Below, in pieces: positions 37,301 through 49,300 of a stretch of 64,000 bases of DNA. Source of the stretch: Scolanthus callimorphus (taxonomy: Eukaryota; Cnidaria; Anthozoa; Actiniaria; Edwardsiidae); NCBI GenBank assembly GCA_033964015.1, contig CM066914.1, forward strand, positions 6,811,831 through 6,875,830, in the 5' to 3' direction. The notes beneath the pieces are model-generated. The model saw nothing but the letters and a program-made list of their open reading frames with translations. It ran no database searches and had not been told where the DNA came from. The translations under genes and the position numbers were made by a program. Positions within the stretch are counted from its first letter, which is position 1, and each line of letters starts with the position of its first letter.

Positions 37301-40300
37301 GTATTTCAAAAATTATTCATCACGATAGGGTCCCAGTTAACTATTAAACACAAGATCAACTTGATCGTTCGATCATTCCTAAACAAAGCCTTCAATTGAA
37401 AAAGCCCGACACACTTTTAGAGACAACAATGTACAGATTGATATTGCACAGTCAGATTTGCCAAACCTGTAAACTGCCGCGGCCCATCAAAGCGTTTATC
37501 AGGGGCCGGTCGAAAACGCGGTTTTTGCTGTGCGCCGTAAATAATTTTCATGAAACTGCTACAAAAGCTTAACAGCAGATAAATTTCACATTTTATCTTT
37601 AAAATGATGTATGGTTATGGCGATGCGATGAATATTTGCGCCGCGACAAGGTTTTGAAAACGCACAGCCAGCGAATGTATCCTGTAACCTTAAGATATTA
37701 TTTCTGAAAGCTTTAATTTTCTGTATCCCAAGGCATTCAGCCATGAAAGCACGACGAGCCTTTGCCAGCCAAGATAGCGAATCGACTATATCCTCCTCCA
37801 TATCGATCCAATCCCCATCAGAATATTTCTCCTCAAAATGTTAAGAGTCTTCCAACAGATTACATCAGATTACATCAGATTACATCATGGCGTATTTGTT
37901 TCGTCTCTGAGTTGTGCCTCACACAAACCCAATCGAAATTCCTCAGCCGCCCAGTCCAAAAACATGCCTCCAAACACTTCCATGTGTTTAATAGTTAACT
38001 GGGACCCTATCGTGATGAATAATTTTGAAATACTGCGAAATTCACAAAAGCCCGGCACACTTTTGCTCCCCAACCATTTATCTATCTCATGGCAAAATTT
38101 CAAAGCATTCCGTTAAAAACCTGTTGGTCTATCAAAGCATTTATCATTGCGCGCTGAAGCGCCACGTGGAATGACATGGCAAACACACACCACTTTAACA
38201 TTTAAGTCATTCTTCAATTGAAGAACTAGCTTTCTATGTGTTGTTAAAATGATGGGGCTGCCGGAGGATCAAGAACGGGAGTGTTCTGACAAGAACTCAT
38301 TGGATAATTTGACTGAATCTATCGGGCCACGTGAGAAGATTGAAACTACAGAGAAGGGGGCGGCGCATCTCTTCACGGTCCCTACAGATTCTCGCTTGAG
38401 CAATGGTTGAGGGCCCTCAAGTTGAGATACTGGCTAGACTTTGGCAATTCTGATGAATACAAGGTAGAATGGGTGAGGAAGGAAAACGGCAAGAAGGAGT
38501 TAGTGGAGATTATAATTCGAGTATCTCAATTTCAAGATGACGATGATCTATTGTTATTTGTTGTCACGGTTTACTTAACTAAAAGAAAGGTCATGATACA
38601 AGGCAACGCTCGAGACCTATGGAAAACGTCGAATATATCAAATTTTCCCAGCTTGTTGATAAAATGTGTTTTGATGTGTGTATGCCAAGCCAAGAAATCT
38701 GGGGGCTATATTCGGATATATTTCAGCGCGACATGGTAAGAGAAGATATGACTCTAGATAATGCTTCACTAAATGTGTATGAAGATTCCGACTGTGAGAG
38801 TGTTCCCGAAGTCGTCGAGCTGGATGTTACCGAGAAAAAGAAACGGCCGGTTAAGGGCTCGCTTCGATGTTCGCCGAAGAAAGTGTGCTCTCGTCGCAGG
38901 AGTTTGCGTACTCCCAAACGCTCTATTTTGTTGCCTTCAGAGTCTACAGCTCCTACTAAGATATTAGAACTGCTTCAGTCTTTCGAGTCTAGAGTTATTA
39001 GACTCGAAGAAGTAGTTTCTAAGCTTGATAAGTCGGATGCGGAGTTAGATTTAGATATGAAAGGTCTTACTCGTGAAGTTTCGTCATTCAAATGTGAAAT
39101 ATCTGATTCAATTGCGAGTACTTTGAAACATGAGCTGTCTGTTACAAAGAAGGCTCACGAGGTTTGGCGCAATGAATCTGAGGAGTGTGTTCAAAAATGT
39201 ATGACTGAAATAAGCAAGCTCCAAGGGCGTGTAGGTTCGCTTGTGGAGGAGAAGGTGAATCTGGTTAAACGCACCCGGGCTCTCGAGGACGCTAATAAAG
39301 ATCTCATCGGAAGAGTTTTAGCCTTGGAAAATATTGGTCACGTTGAGCCGCAACGGGGGGAATATCAGATAACCATGTCATACTTGAAGAGGTTAGTGCT
39401 GAGGCGGAACCTGCTGTTCTTGGAACTCAAGCAGAAGGTTCGCAGCATGTAAACCATACGGAAACTCCAAGACCGTCTCTCAGTCATAGTCCTATTGTTG
39501 AAACGGATATACAAACCAATAATGCTGATGATAGTCGAAGCGAGCGCGCATCGATACTAGAGAAAGACTGGGTATTGTTGTGTGACTCTAATGGCAGATT
39601 TCTTAAGTCGGATTTGTTGTTTCCAAGGTGTGAAGTGAAACGTATTTTCACCGCGACGACGGGCAGAGCAACGGAGATTTTGAATACGCCGCGTTTCTCT
39701 GTGAAACAGGGCCTTTTGATTCATACTGGCGTGAATGATGTTGATAGCTTTTCCTCCGAAAATGTTATTGAGTTGCAAATGGACATGGTAAATGCTGCTA
39801 TAAGGGCTTTTCCTGACAAGAAAGTAGTGCTTTCCAGTTTAACGCCTAGGGATGACTCCCTTGATGAAGCAGTCCGATCGGTCAACGCAGAGGTACGCCG
39901 TCGGGTACAGGGGTTGGATAATGTTTTTTATGTTTCACATGAGGATCTTCGCCACAAGAGATTCTACAGGGACTATAAACATCTCAATAAGGAAGCAGGG
40001 GTGCCGGCTTTTGCTGCGAATTTAAAGACGGGGATTAGAGAAGCTCTTGGGATCCGTTTGGCTGAACGGCGACGGCATTTAGGTTCTCGTCATTTTAGTT
40101 CTTCAAGTCGTTCTCCCAGTCCACGTCGCGTACAGCCCCAGCAAGCTGAGAATTACCCAAGGTCCGCTGCTGAGGCTTTCGTTTCATCAGAGTCCACTGG
40201 TCAAGGTGATACATTGACATTGACTGATGTAGGTAATCAACTAAAGAGTCTAACAGAGTTATTGGCTAGGGTAGTTCAAAATGATAGGATCCCGGCCCCG

Positions 40301-43300
40301 ATCCCAGCGCCGTCTAATGTCGTTTTTCCTCCACCGGTCCCTCCTCCAGGGTATCATTATTTCGGTCCTCCTAGGATTCCTCTGACTGTTTAGTTATATT
40401 ATTAGTGTTACTTTATTATTATTTTCTATATTTATGTTTTTTATGTTTTCATTATGCGTTTGTGTAGGTTGTTGAGGGCAAAATTTCTTTGGTTGTTTCG
40501 GCTGCATGAATAATAGTTGCTTGCGATTCTGTAGCTGGAATGTGGAAGGGGTTTCAGCAAAGCTTGATGACGCGGAATTTTTAGCGTGTTTGCGAGGTTT
40601 TGATTTCATTTCGTTGGTGGAAACTTGGTTGCCTTCGGGTGCTGATTTGGTTCTGGAAGGTTTCTGCTCATATTCGAAATGTAGACGGCAATCTGAAAAT
40701 GCTCGAAGGAATTCGGGAGGTATTTCCGTTTTAGTACGCTCATGTTAAGAAAGGGAGTGAAATTTTGGATAAAGACAGTAGTGATGAGTTCGTTTGGTGG
40801 ATGTTGGATAAAACGTTTTTAGTTTGGAGCGGGACATTTTGTATGTACGGTTTATATCCCACCTCAGAATTCTCCACGAGAGAAACGGCTTGCTCTTGAT
40901 CATTTTGAAGGTCTTCAAGAAAGTATTTATAAATTCAGTGGTCGGGGAGATATTTTGCTTTGCGGAGATTTTAATGCAAGGATAGGATCCTTGTCCGATT
41001 CTGTTGGGGATCCGACCGATGTCTTCGATTCGTCTCGAAGTTTGTTTTGAGCAACGAGTTTCAATGGATAATCAAGTTAATACATATGGCAAGTCTTTAG
41101 CTGAGTTATGCTGCGGAAATGAGCTTGTTATCTTGAATGGACGTAGTAAAGGTGACTATTTAGGACGTTTTACGTGCCACACGTATAACGGGGCTAGCGT
41201 TGTGGATTATGCCGTTGTTTCGTCGCGTCTTTTTCCTTCGGTGTGCACCTTGTCTGTTTCAGATGCTAGTATTTTTTCGCATCATTCATTTTTGTCTTTT
41301 TCTTTATCAATTGGCGGTTGGCAAAATGAGTCGCAAGTCTGTGTTTCTTTGAGTCCTGTTCCAGAAACGATCAGGTGGTCCAAGGAATGTATAAATAGTT
41401 TCAAAGACAAATTGCGATCCTCGAATGTTAAAGAAAAGATGAACAATTTACTTCTTTCGTTTGATAAAGACACAATGTGTGTGGACTCTCTTGTCAACGG
41501 TTTTTCCGACGAATTAGTTTCTTTGTCCTCTGACGTTTGTGCGGTTAAGCGACCAAGGGTTCGGAAGTCACATACTCGTTCCACGATTCAGAAAAAACAG
41601 TGGTTTAATAATAATTGTCATGTTTTGAGAAAAGAATTGCGTGCTGTGGGTTGTTTACTTTCTAAATATCCGGGCGAACCCTATTTACGGGACCGGTTTT
41701 TTAGTTTAAAGAAAGATTATAAGCGATTGACCAGACGTCTGAGGCGGCAATTTCATAATGATCTTTTGGACCAAATTCAATTGTTAGAGAATAATAACCC
41801 GAGGGATTTCTGGAAACTGGTCAATTCCGTTAAAGGCTCAATATCTAAAGGGGTTTCTAATGAGATTTCCTCAGCGGATTGGTTTTCTTATTTTAAAGAG
41901 CTCAACACCTCCACGGTATCATCTGACACGACTTGCATGGAGGCGGAAGTTGTACGGAATTTTTCTGTTTGGGCTTCGTGTAGGAATAATATATTGGATG
42001 AGCCTATTTCAGAGAAAGAATTGCGTAGTTTGTCTGTTAAACTGAAGAGTAAGAAAGCTAGTGCACGGGATGTGATAAATAATGAGGTAATAAAGCTTGC
42101 GGTAGATAGTTTGGCTCCTTTTTTTGTTAGGCTTTTTAACATCGTGCTTTCGTTGGGAATTTTTCCTGCAGTTTGGTCGGAAGGTTTGATTGTTCCTCTT
42201 CATAAGTCAGGTAATAGAATGGACCCTGGAAACTATAGGGGTATTTGTATCAGTAGTTGTTTGGGGAAGTTTTTTACTTTAATCTTAAACTTCCGTTTCA
42301 ATAGGTTTTTGGAAGAAAATGGCCTTATGAATGATAATCAGATAGGTTTCCGCAAGGGTTTTAGGACGTCTGACCATGTACTTGTACTGAAAGCTCTCTT
42401 AGATTCGTACAAGAAAAAGCATAAGCCGTTGTTTGCCTGTTTTATTGATTTTCGCAAAGCGTACGATAGTATTTGGCGAGACGGTTTGTTTTATAAGATT
42501 ATACAGTGCGGTTGCAGTAAGAACTTTATAAAAATACTTTTAAGCATGTATTCTTCTGTTAAGGCGGCTGTGAAGTTGAATGAGGGTGTGACTCCATTTT
42601 TTCGATCCGAAATTGGCGTGAAACAAGGTTGTAATCTTAGTCCTACGCTTTTTAATTTGTTTGTCAATGATATCCCTGGCATATTTGATGCTTCTTGTTC
42701 TCCGGTATCTCTGGCTGGTTTTGATTTTAGTTGCTTACTTTATGCGGATGATTTAGTCATTTTATCTGAATCGGAGTCGGGTCTTCAGCGTTGTCTCGAT
42801 AGATTGGCTATTTACACAAAGCACTGGAAGTTAAGCGTTAACATGAAAAAATCGAAAGTGTTAGTTTTTGGCACGCGTGCTCAGAGGTGCCCATACTTGT
42901 GGGTCTCTGTAAAATGCAGACCGGACCTCGGCGGACCGGACCTCCGCGGACCTCGCGGACCGGACCTCCGCGGACCGGACCTCGGCGGACCGGATAATTT
43001 TTTTTCCTTAATTTTTTAACTTTCATAAAAAACATCTTCCATTTTACTGAAGAAGGTATTGTCTGTTAGACGGGTCACCTTTCCAGTCGCCTGTCCCGTT
43101 GCGTGACTCGCTCTCAAAACACAAACCGAAAAGTGTAATTGTGTAATGTTCTTCATTATTAACCTTTTAACATTGTGGGGAACATTACAATCAAAATAAA
43201 TAGCAGAAAATGATGTCCTTCCTCAGTCATTTTTTTTTTCTGACTACGGCGCTAGCATCGTAGACTTTAGGCCAGTTTCAAACGTCGATTCATTTGATAA

Positions 43301-46300
43301 AAAAAAACGTGGTTGCCCGGATACTGGGTTTAACAGACGAACGGGTACTGGTCACCCTACTATTGTGTTTCGGACCTCCAGTTTTGTGAAAACCGCTAAA
43401 GCTATGAGCCATATATATATGCTAGTACAACATTCACAAATAAATGACTGCAGCAGTCAATGCAATCAATGCCAGTATAAATCAAGGTTATCAGAATTAG
43501 TCGGATAATCAATTTTGCGTGGTCGGATACTGGGCCCCATATGAACACAAAAAAAAACAGAGCGAATTTCACATGACTGTAGTGAAACCAATTGCAAAAT
43601 GATTACACGCAAAATTACAAGAATTCTGGCTTTATTTTTGTTTTCCACTGAGAAATGTATGGGAAAATACATCGAAACATCCAGCCTCGACGTATTTGCC
43701 CACACATTTCTTTGTAAAAAGTAAGCCAGAATTCAAGTTTTGAAAATTAATATCTCAACCAGTTTTAAAGTAATTATTTTAAACTTTGCAATTTTACGAA
43801 TACTGGATTTCATTTTCTGATTTTCATTTCATTCATTTTCAACTTTGCGTGATAACGGCCTATAGGAGTAATTACAAAGTATAGATTGCGAATTACTCAC
43901 GACAGTCATCTGAAATCTCCCTGTTAATATATTGAATTGTTCTTTATTCGTATTGACACAACATCAGTACAGCTTAATACATAACTCAGTTAATTTCTTT
44001 TCAAAAACAAGTACAGGCTAAATAATTAAGGGTTATTTGCAGTCTTAATAGCACTTAATCAACATTTTATACCCAAATTTGCCATGAGTAAACTAAGATA
44101 CTGCGGCAGTACGCAAAGCAAAGCAAAGTTACTTCAGTTACTGTTCTCACGGCGATCAACAATTGCCCAGGATGAACTGACAGCTCGGATTGTTTGTGCA
44201 AACCGGATGTTTTTTCTTGCTACATTCGCACGGCAATACCATTTTTCGCGAACTGACAGCTGAAATTGCTAGTGTGGAGATAAGTAATCATTCACAGAAA
44301 ATCATTCTCCCACAAAAAAGTACCGCTAATGCAAGAGCTGCAAAGGGTCTCGCTCTCCCGGTTAGACTTCTAGACGCTGGACGTGGATACGGTATGTTTT
44401 GCGAGCGAGTCACGCAACGGGACAGGCGGCTGGTGAGGTGACCCGTCTAACAGACAATACCTTCTTCAGTAAAACGAAAGATTTTTTTTAAGAAAGATGT
44501 CTTTTTTTTTTGAAAGAATATAGGAAAAAAAATTAAGGAAAAAAAATTTATCCGGTCCGCCGAGGTCCGGTCCGCGGAGGTCCGGTCCGCGAGGTCCGCG
44601 GAGGTCCGGTCCGCCGAGGTCCGGTCTGCATTTTACAGAGACCCCATACTTGTTCTCTCGTTGGTCTTTCAGTGGCCAGGTTTTAGAGTGCGTGGAACAT
44701 TATACCTATCTTGGTATTGTGTTTCATTTTTCTGGTAGTTTTAATTTTGCACGGAAGTGCCTATATAATAAAGCTTTAAGGGCATATCATGGTCTTTTTG
44801 CCCATTTCACCAATGTTGAGAAAATTCCGGTGAAGGTGATGTTGAAATTATTTCTTCGCTTGTGTCTCCCGTGCTATTATATGGTTGTGAGGTCTGGGGT
44901 GCTTACATGTTAGGCAGGTTATCTTCTTTGGAGATGTTTAAGCAGAAACTTTTCTCTGTTTTAGGTGACATAGAGAGGTTGCATCTAAAATTTTGTAAGA
45001 GGATTTTAGGCATACACTTAAAGTCTACGAATATGGCTGTGTATGCAGAATTAGGTAGGGTACCCCTGATAGTTCAAATCGGTTGTACTATTGTCAGGTA
45101 TTGGTTACGGATAACAAATCCTATTTTCCGGGACAGTCTCGTCGGAAAAGCGGCTTCTTGGTGTGTGTCATCAAACTTTCGTGGGGTTGCTTTTTCTAAT
45201 TTCCTCTTGGCTTTGTGTGGTTTTGGATCTTTAGATAGTATTGCAATTCCTTTTGAACAGATTAAGGATGTGTCCAAACAGATTAAAACACAATTATATG
45301 ATATGTTTTGCGAGCACTGGAGGACTAACGTACGTCAAGGGACCGGTGGAAAATTAAGGCTGTTTAGATCTTTGAAGTCTAACCTGGGCTTTGAGAAATA
45401 TTTAGTTTCGGTTACTAATTTTCGACATCGTCAAGCAGTTTCGAAACTGCGTTTATCCGCACATAGATTACCAGTGGAAGTTGGCAGATATGCTAATATT
45501 GATTATAACTCTAGGAAATGTTCATTCTGCAATCTTAATGAAATTGGAGATGAGACGCATTATTTGATGTATTGTAACCATGCGTCTTTTGTTCATCTAA
45601 GAGAATTATTTTTGACTGACATTTTGCAACTGAATGTTTCCTTTGGCCAACTAGGTTTGCGTAATCTATGCGTTTACTTATTGTCGATGTGTGACGAGTC
45701 TGTCGTAAAGGTAACTGCCAAATTTTGTTTTGATATTCTCGAGCGTTTTAATGTGATGGTTCGAGATGCTGAAGAATCTAATGAGTCTCATTAAGTCTTA
45801 TGTAATTGTTTTTCTTTTCTACCTATATATTTGTTAGTGTATCCTATATGCCGTGTAATTGGTATTTTATGGAATAAAGAATTATTATTATTATTACTAA
45901 TTTCATCTCGTTTGGTAGCGCAATATCCTCGCTCTAGGCTTCAGCGGCCATGTTTGTTTGGGTTTCCGCGCGGTCGCAGGAATGACTTCCAGACCAAGGA
46001 TCGTAAATCTATATAGCCATCCTACCCTGTCATTATTATTCCTCCGATGGTAGATGACCAGAATCCATGGTGCCTTTGCATATTTATATATTTGGAAAAC
46101 GTCTCTAGCCGCCGCCACGAGGCCAAATATTAACTGGTCAACAACAATACGTTTCAAATTCCGATTGTTAGCAAGTCTCTCTAGATGAATTGATTGTTCA
46201 TACGTCCCGGATAACTTGTTTGACGATCAAAGTTAACTAAGTGAAGTGTGGCTATTACTCTAAAAGTGAATGCGAGCGATAGCCGCTCTAAAGATTGCTC

Positions 46301-49300
46301 CCCTCATTTAACCTCGTGATTCGCATTTCAGCGCATGTCCTCTAAAGTCCAGCCCTCGAAATAAACATGATAAACAGAGGTTTGCTTCATGACGCGACAC
46401 TGTGGTAAATACTCAAATCTCATTACTAAATGAAACCGCAAATCTCCTACTCGAAGACAGATTTTTTATTGGATTATGACATCAGCCATAACAACCGTAG
46501 TGAGCAAAAATCGAACTTCCGGAAACGTTCTGGCTCGTTATTAAGGTTTCTAAGGCCCACGGAAAACGTCGAACTTCAGTCGCTCTTCTTCTGTCGAACC
46601 TTTCCTTTTTCAAAGGATGCCGCTTCATTACACTTTATAATAGAAAACTTTCTATTGTTTTGAATTGGTACGGCGCGACTCTGGCACGACGTTTGCCGTA
46701 GGCCTAACTGGCATGCACACTCTCCTAGTCCTCCTAGTGACCAAAAACAGTTAATGAAATTTTGAGCAAAATTGAAAGATCTAATTTTGAGAAATAAGGG
46801 TATAAACGTTAGGAGAGGTAATTTAATTGTTTTTCAAAGGTTTTTCACAATAATTAAAAAAAAAATAAAGTGTTATTTCATCAAACAATAGAAAGATAAG
46901 TTAAAGAATAGAAATATCACAAGAAAAGCCGTGGAAATTACAGGTCTCAATCATTTCTTGGTCCTGTCAATTTTGAATCTTTACTGCGTATCAGTTTTAG
47001 TAGGTCGCAGGTAGATTTAGAACCAGTTAGAATAAATGACAAGGAATTGGCTTGTGTTTCCCTAGCAAATATATTAGCCGTCACAGTGTCTGATGACCTA
47101 AAATGGAACCAGAAACTCTAAATAAAGTCAACAAGCGCTTGTATTTTCTACGCCAACTTAAACGCGCTAATATCAAGTCTAATGAGTTACTACTATTTTA
47201 TCTGACATGTATTAGACCCGTTACCGAGTATGCCTGTCCTGTGTTCCATCACTGCTTGCCTCAAATGATCTCGAAAGATGCCAGAAACGGGCTCTGCGCA
47301 TAATTCATCCTTCTCTATCGTATGAATGCGCGCTCTCCGCAGCGGGGCTGGAAACTTTGCGTCATGAGATCGTCGCGAATCAATTTCCAGTAATTTGTTT
47401 TCCGACATTCAGAATCCAGCCCATAGGTTACACAACCTTCTTCCGCCTCTCAACAAGTGCTCTGTAAATCTCAGGCGCAGCGCACTTCCGCTGTTCAGCC
47501 GCTGCGCACCAAAAGAGTGCGCCAAAGTTTTCTCTTTTACCTCGTTCGTGTCCACCATCTTTGACAACCCACATGCAATGTATAGTAGGGAAAACGCTGT
47601 ACATTAAAAAACCGAGCCGCTCTATCTTAACATTTCCAGTTATAAGTGAACATTTCCAGTTATAAATGAACCTTTCCAGTTATAACTGAACATTTCCACT
47701 TATAAGTGAACATTTCCATTTATAAGTGAACATTTCCAGTTATAAGTGAACATTTCCAGTTATAAGTGAACATTTCCAGTTATAACTGCACATTTCCAGT
47801 TATAACTGAACATTTCCACTTATAAGTGAACATTTCCAGTTATAAGTGAACATTTCCAGTTATAAGTGAACATTTCCGGTTATAAGTGAACATTTCCAGT
47901 TATAAGTGAACATTTCCAGTTATAACTGAACATTTCCACTTATAAGTGAACATGTTCACTTATAAGTGAACAATTCCAGTTATAAGTGAACATTTCCAGT
48001 TATAAGTGAACATTTCTAGTTATAAGTGAACATTTCCAGTTATAAGTGAACATTTCCAGTTATAACTGCACATTTCCAGTTATAAGTGAACATTTCCGGT
48101 TATAAGTGAACATTTCCAGTTATAAGTGAACATTTCCAGTTATAACTGAACATTTCCACTTATAAGTGAACATTTTCACTTATAAGTGAACAATTCCAGT
48201 TATAAGTGAACATTTCCAGTTATAAGTGAACATTTCTAGTTATAAGTAAACATTTCCAGTTATAAGTGAACATTTCCAGTTATAACTGCACATTTCCAGT
48301 TATAAGTGAACATTTCCATTTATAAGTGAACTGCACATTTCCAGTTATAAGTGAACATTTCCAGTTATAAGTGAACATTTCCAGTTATAAGTGAACATTT
48401 CCAGTTATAAGTGAACATATCCAATTATAACTGCACATTTCCAGTTATAACTGAACATTTCCACTTATAAGTGAACATTTCCAGTTATAAGTGAACATTT
48501 CCAGTTGTAAGTGCACATTTCCAGTTATAACTCAGATCGTCCTGTCTTTCTGAATAACAGCTGACAACAAAAAGAGGAGTGACTTTTTCATGGCCCGTAT
48601 CAGCCACCGTAAAAATAGGAATCGTGTGGTGAGAATGGAAATTGTGTGGCGAGAATGGAAATCGTAGTTCGAGAATATTGATTACCAGTGAGAATATCGA
48701 TTATCAACCGAGAATGTTGATTATCAACCGAGAATATCGATTAGCAAACGAGAATATCGACTATCAAGTTTGAGCCGCTATCAAACTGAGCATCTGTGTA
48801 CTAAAAATATTAGTAATATAATGCTCTTGGCCATTCGCTCTCCTCGTGCTCTTTCTCTCTGATTTACCTAAAATATTTGGTCCTGGAGGCACAAAATAGA
48901 CGTATCAGAGGGATGTGGCCATCGCTGCTGCTGAACGAGCGGAGCAGTCTGTCCTGAGGCTATCCGAACGAGTTGAGGACTGTCCAGTAGATTAACTAGC
49001 AATGTTCCACCAGCAAATGCAGTCCCGGGGGTACTCCCTTACAAGAGCTATACGGGTATGTGCCGCCAAACGGGGTCACGATTTCTTCCTCCAGCCGATA
49101 GTTAACCATTATCCTGCGAGATTGTGCAGAATATCGTCTGATACTTAGCCGACGAGGGACGAAGTCCCGAGTTGGCTAAAATCAGACGATATTCTGCAAA
49201 ATCGAGCAGGATAATGGTTTTATTATTCAGCACATCGATAGCACAAATACCCCCGAAAAAAATGACTTTTGTATATTATTTACAAGCTCAAAACATCATA

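Larger units (their letters stand above)
40506..45794 (+). pseudogene. LINE ORF2: APE endonuclease and reverse transcriptase, split
   Basis: The endonuclease begins MNNSCLRFCSWNVEGVS with VETWLP, and after frame changes continues with YIPPQNSPREKR and LLCGDFNARIG. The RT frame 41004-43019 has NYRGICISSCLGK, ACFIDFRKAYDSIW, GVKQGCNLSPTLFN and LLYADDLVILSES (YADD box at 42741-42752). It stops inside an inserted element at 42901. The C-terminal part resumes at 44645 with VEHYTYLGIVF and, after a further shift near 44870, ends with a CSFCNLNEIGDETHYLMYC zinc-knuckle-like motif and LLSMCDESVVKVTAKF. Confidence 0.88.
38251..45900 (+). mobile_element. Non-LTR retrotransposon (LINE, CR1/L2-like group), frame-disrupted
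   Basis: The order is ORF1 (38251-40393), endonuclease plus reverse transcriptase (40506-45794, split by an inserted element), a short 3' UTR and an (ATT)n tail at about 45885-45899. The architecture, an APE-type endonuclease before the RT and the simple-repeat tail fit CR1/L2-type LINEs. Frameshifts in both ORFs and the MULE-like insertion make it inactive. No target-site duplication was resolved. The 5' end is uncertain and may extend upstream of 38251. Confidence 0.85.
29682..48611. mobile_element. Terminal inverted repeat pair enclosing 18.9 kb with a DDE integrase
   Basis: Left end TACGGTGGCTGATACGGGCC at 29682 and its complement ending at 48611 match over about 96 bases with a single visible difference (CTCTTTCTG against CTCTTTTTG). 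Both ends continue inward into arrays of the same 20-bp unit in opposite orientation. A decayed integrase gene lies 2.2 kb inside the left end. The interior also holds a LINE, two satellites and several MITEs, so if this is one element it has been heavily invaded. I found no clear target duplication (left flank GGTAC, right flank AAAATA), so two opposed solo copies remain possible. Confidence 0.55.

Noticed and set aside
26591..48535. CRISPR-like direct repeat arrays (97-bp, 109-bp and 20-bp)
   Set aside because: The repeats are contiguous with no unique spacers, in a eukaryotic genome with satellites. Not CRISPR.
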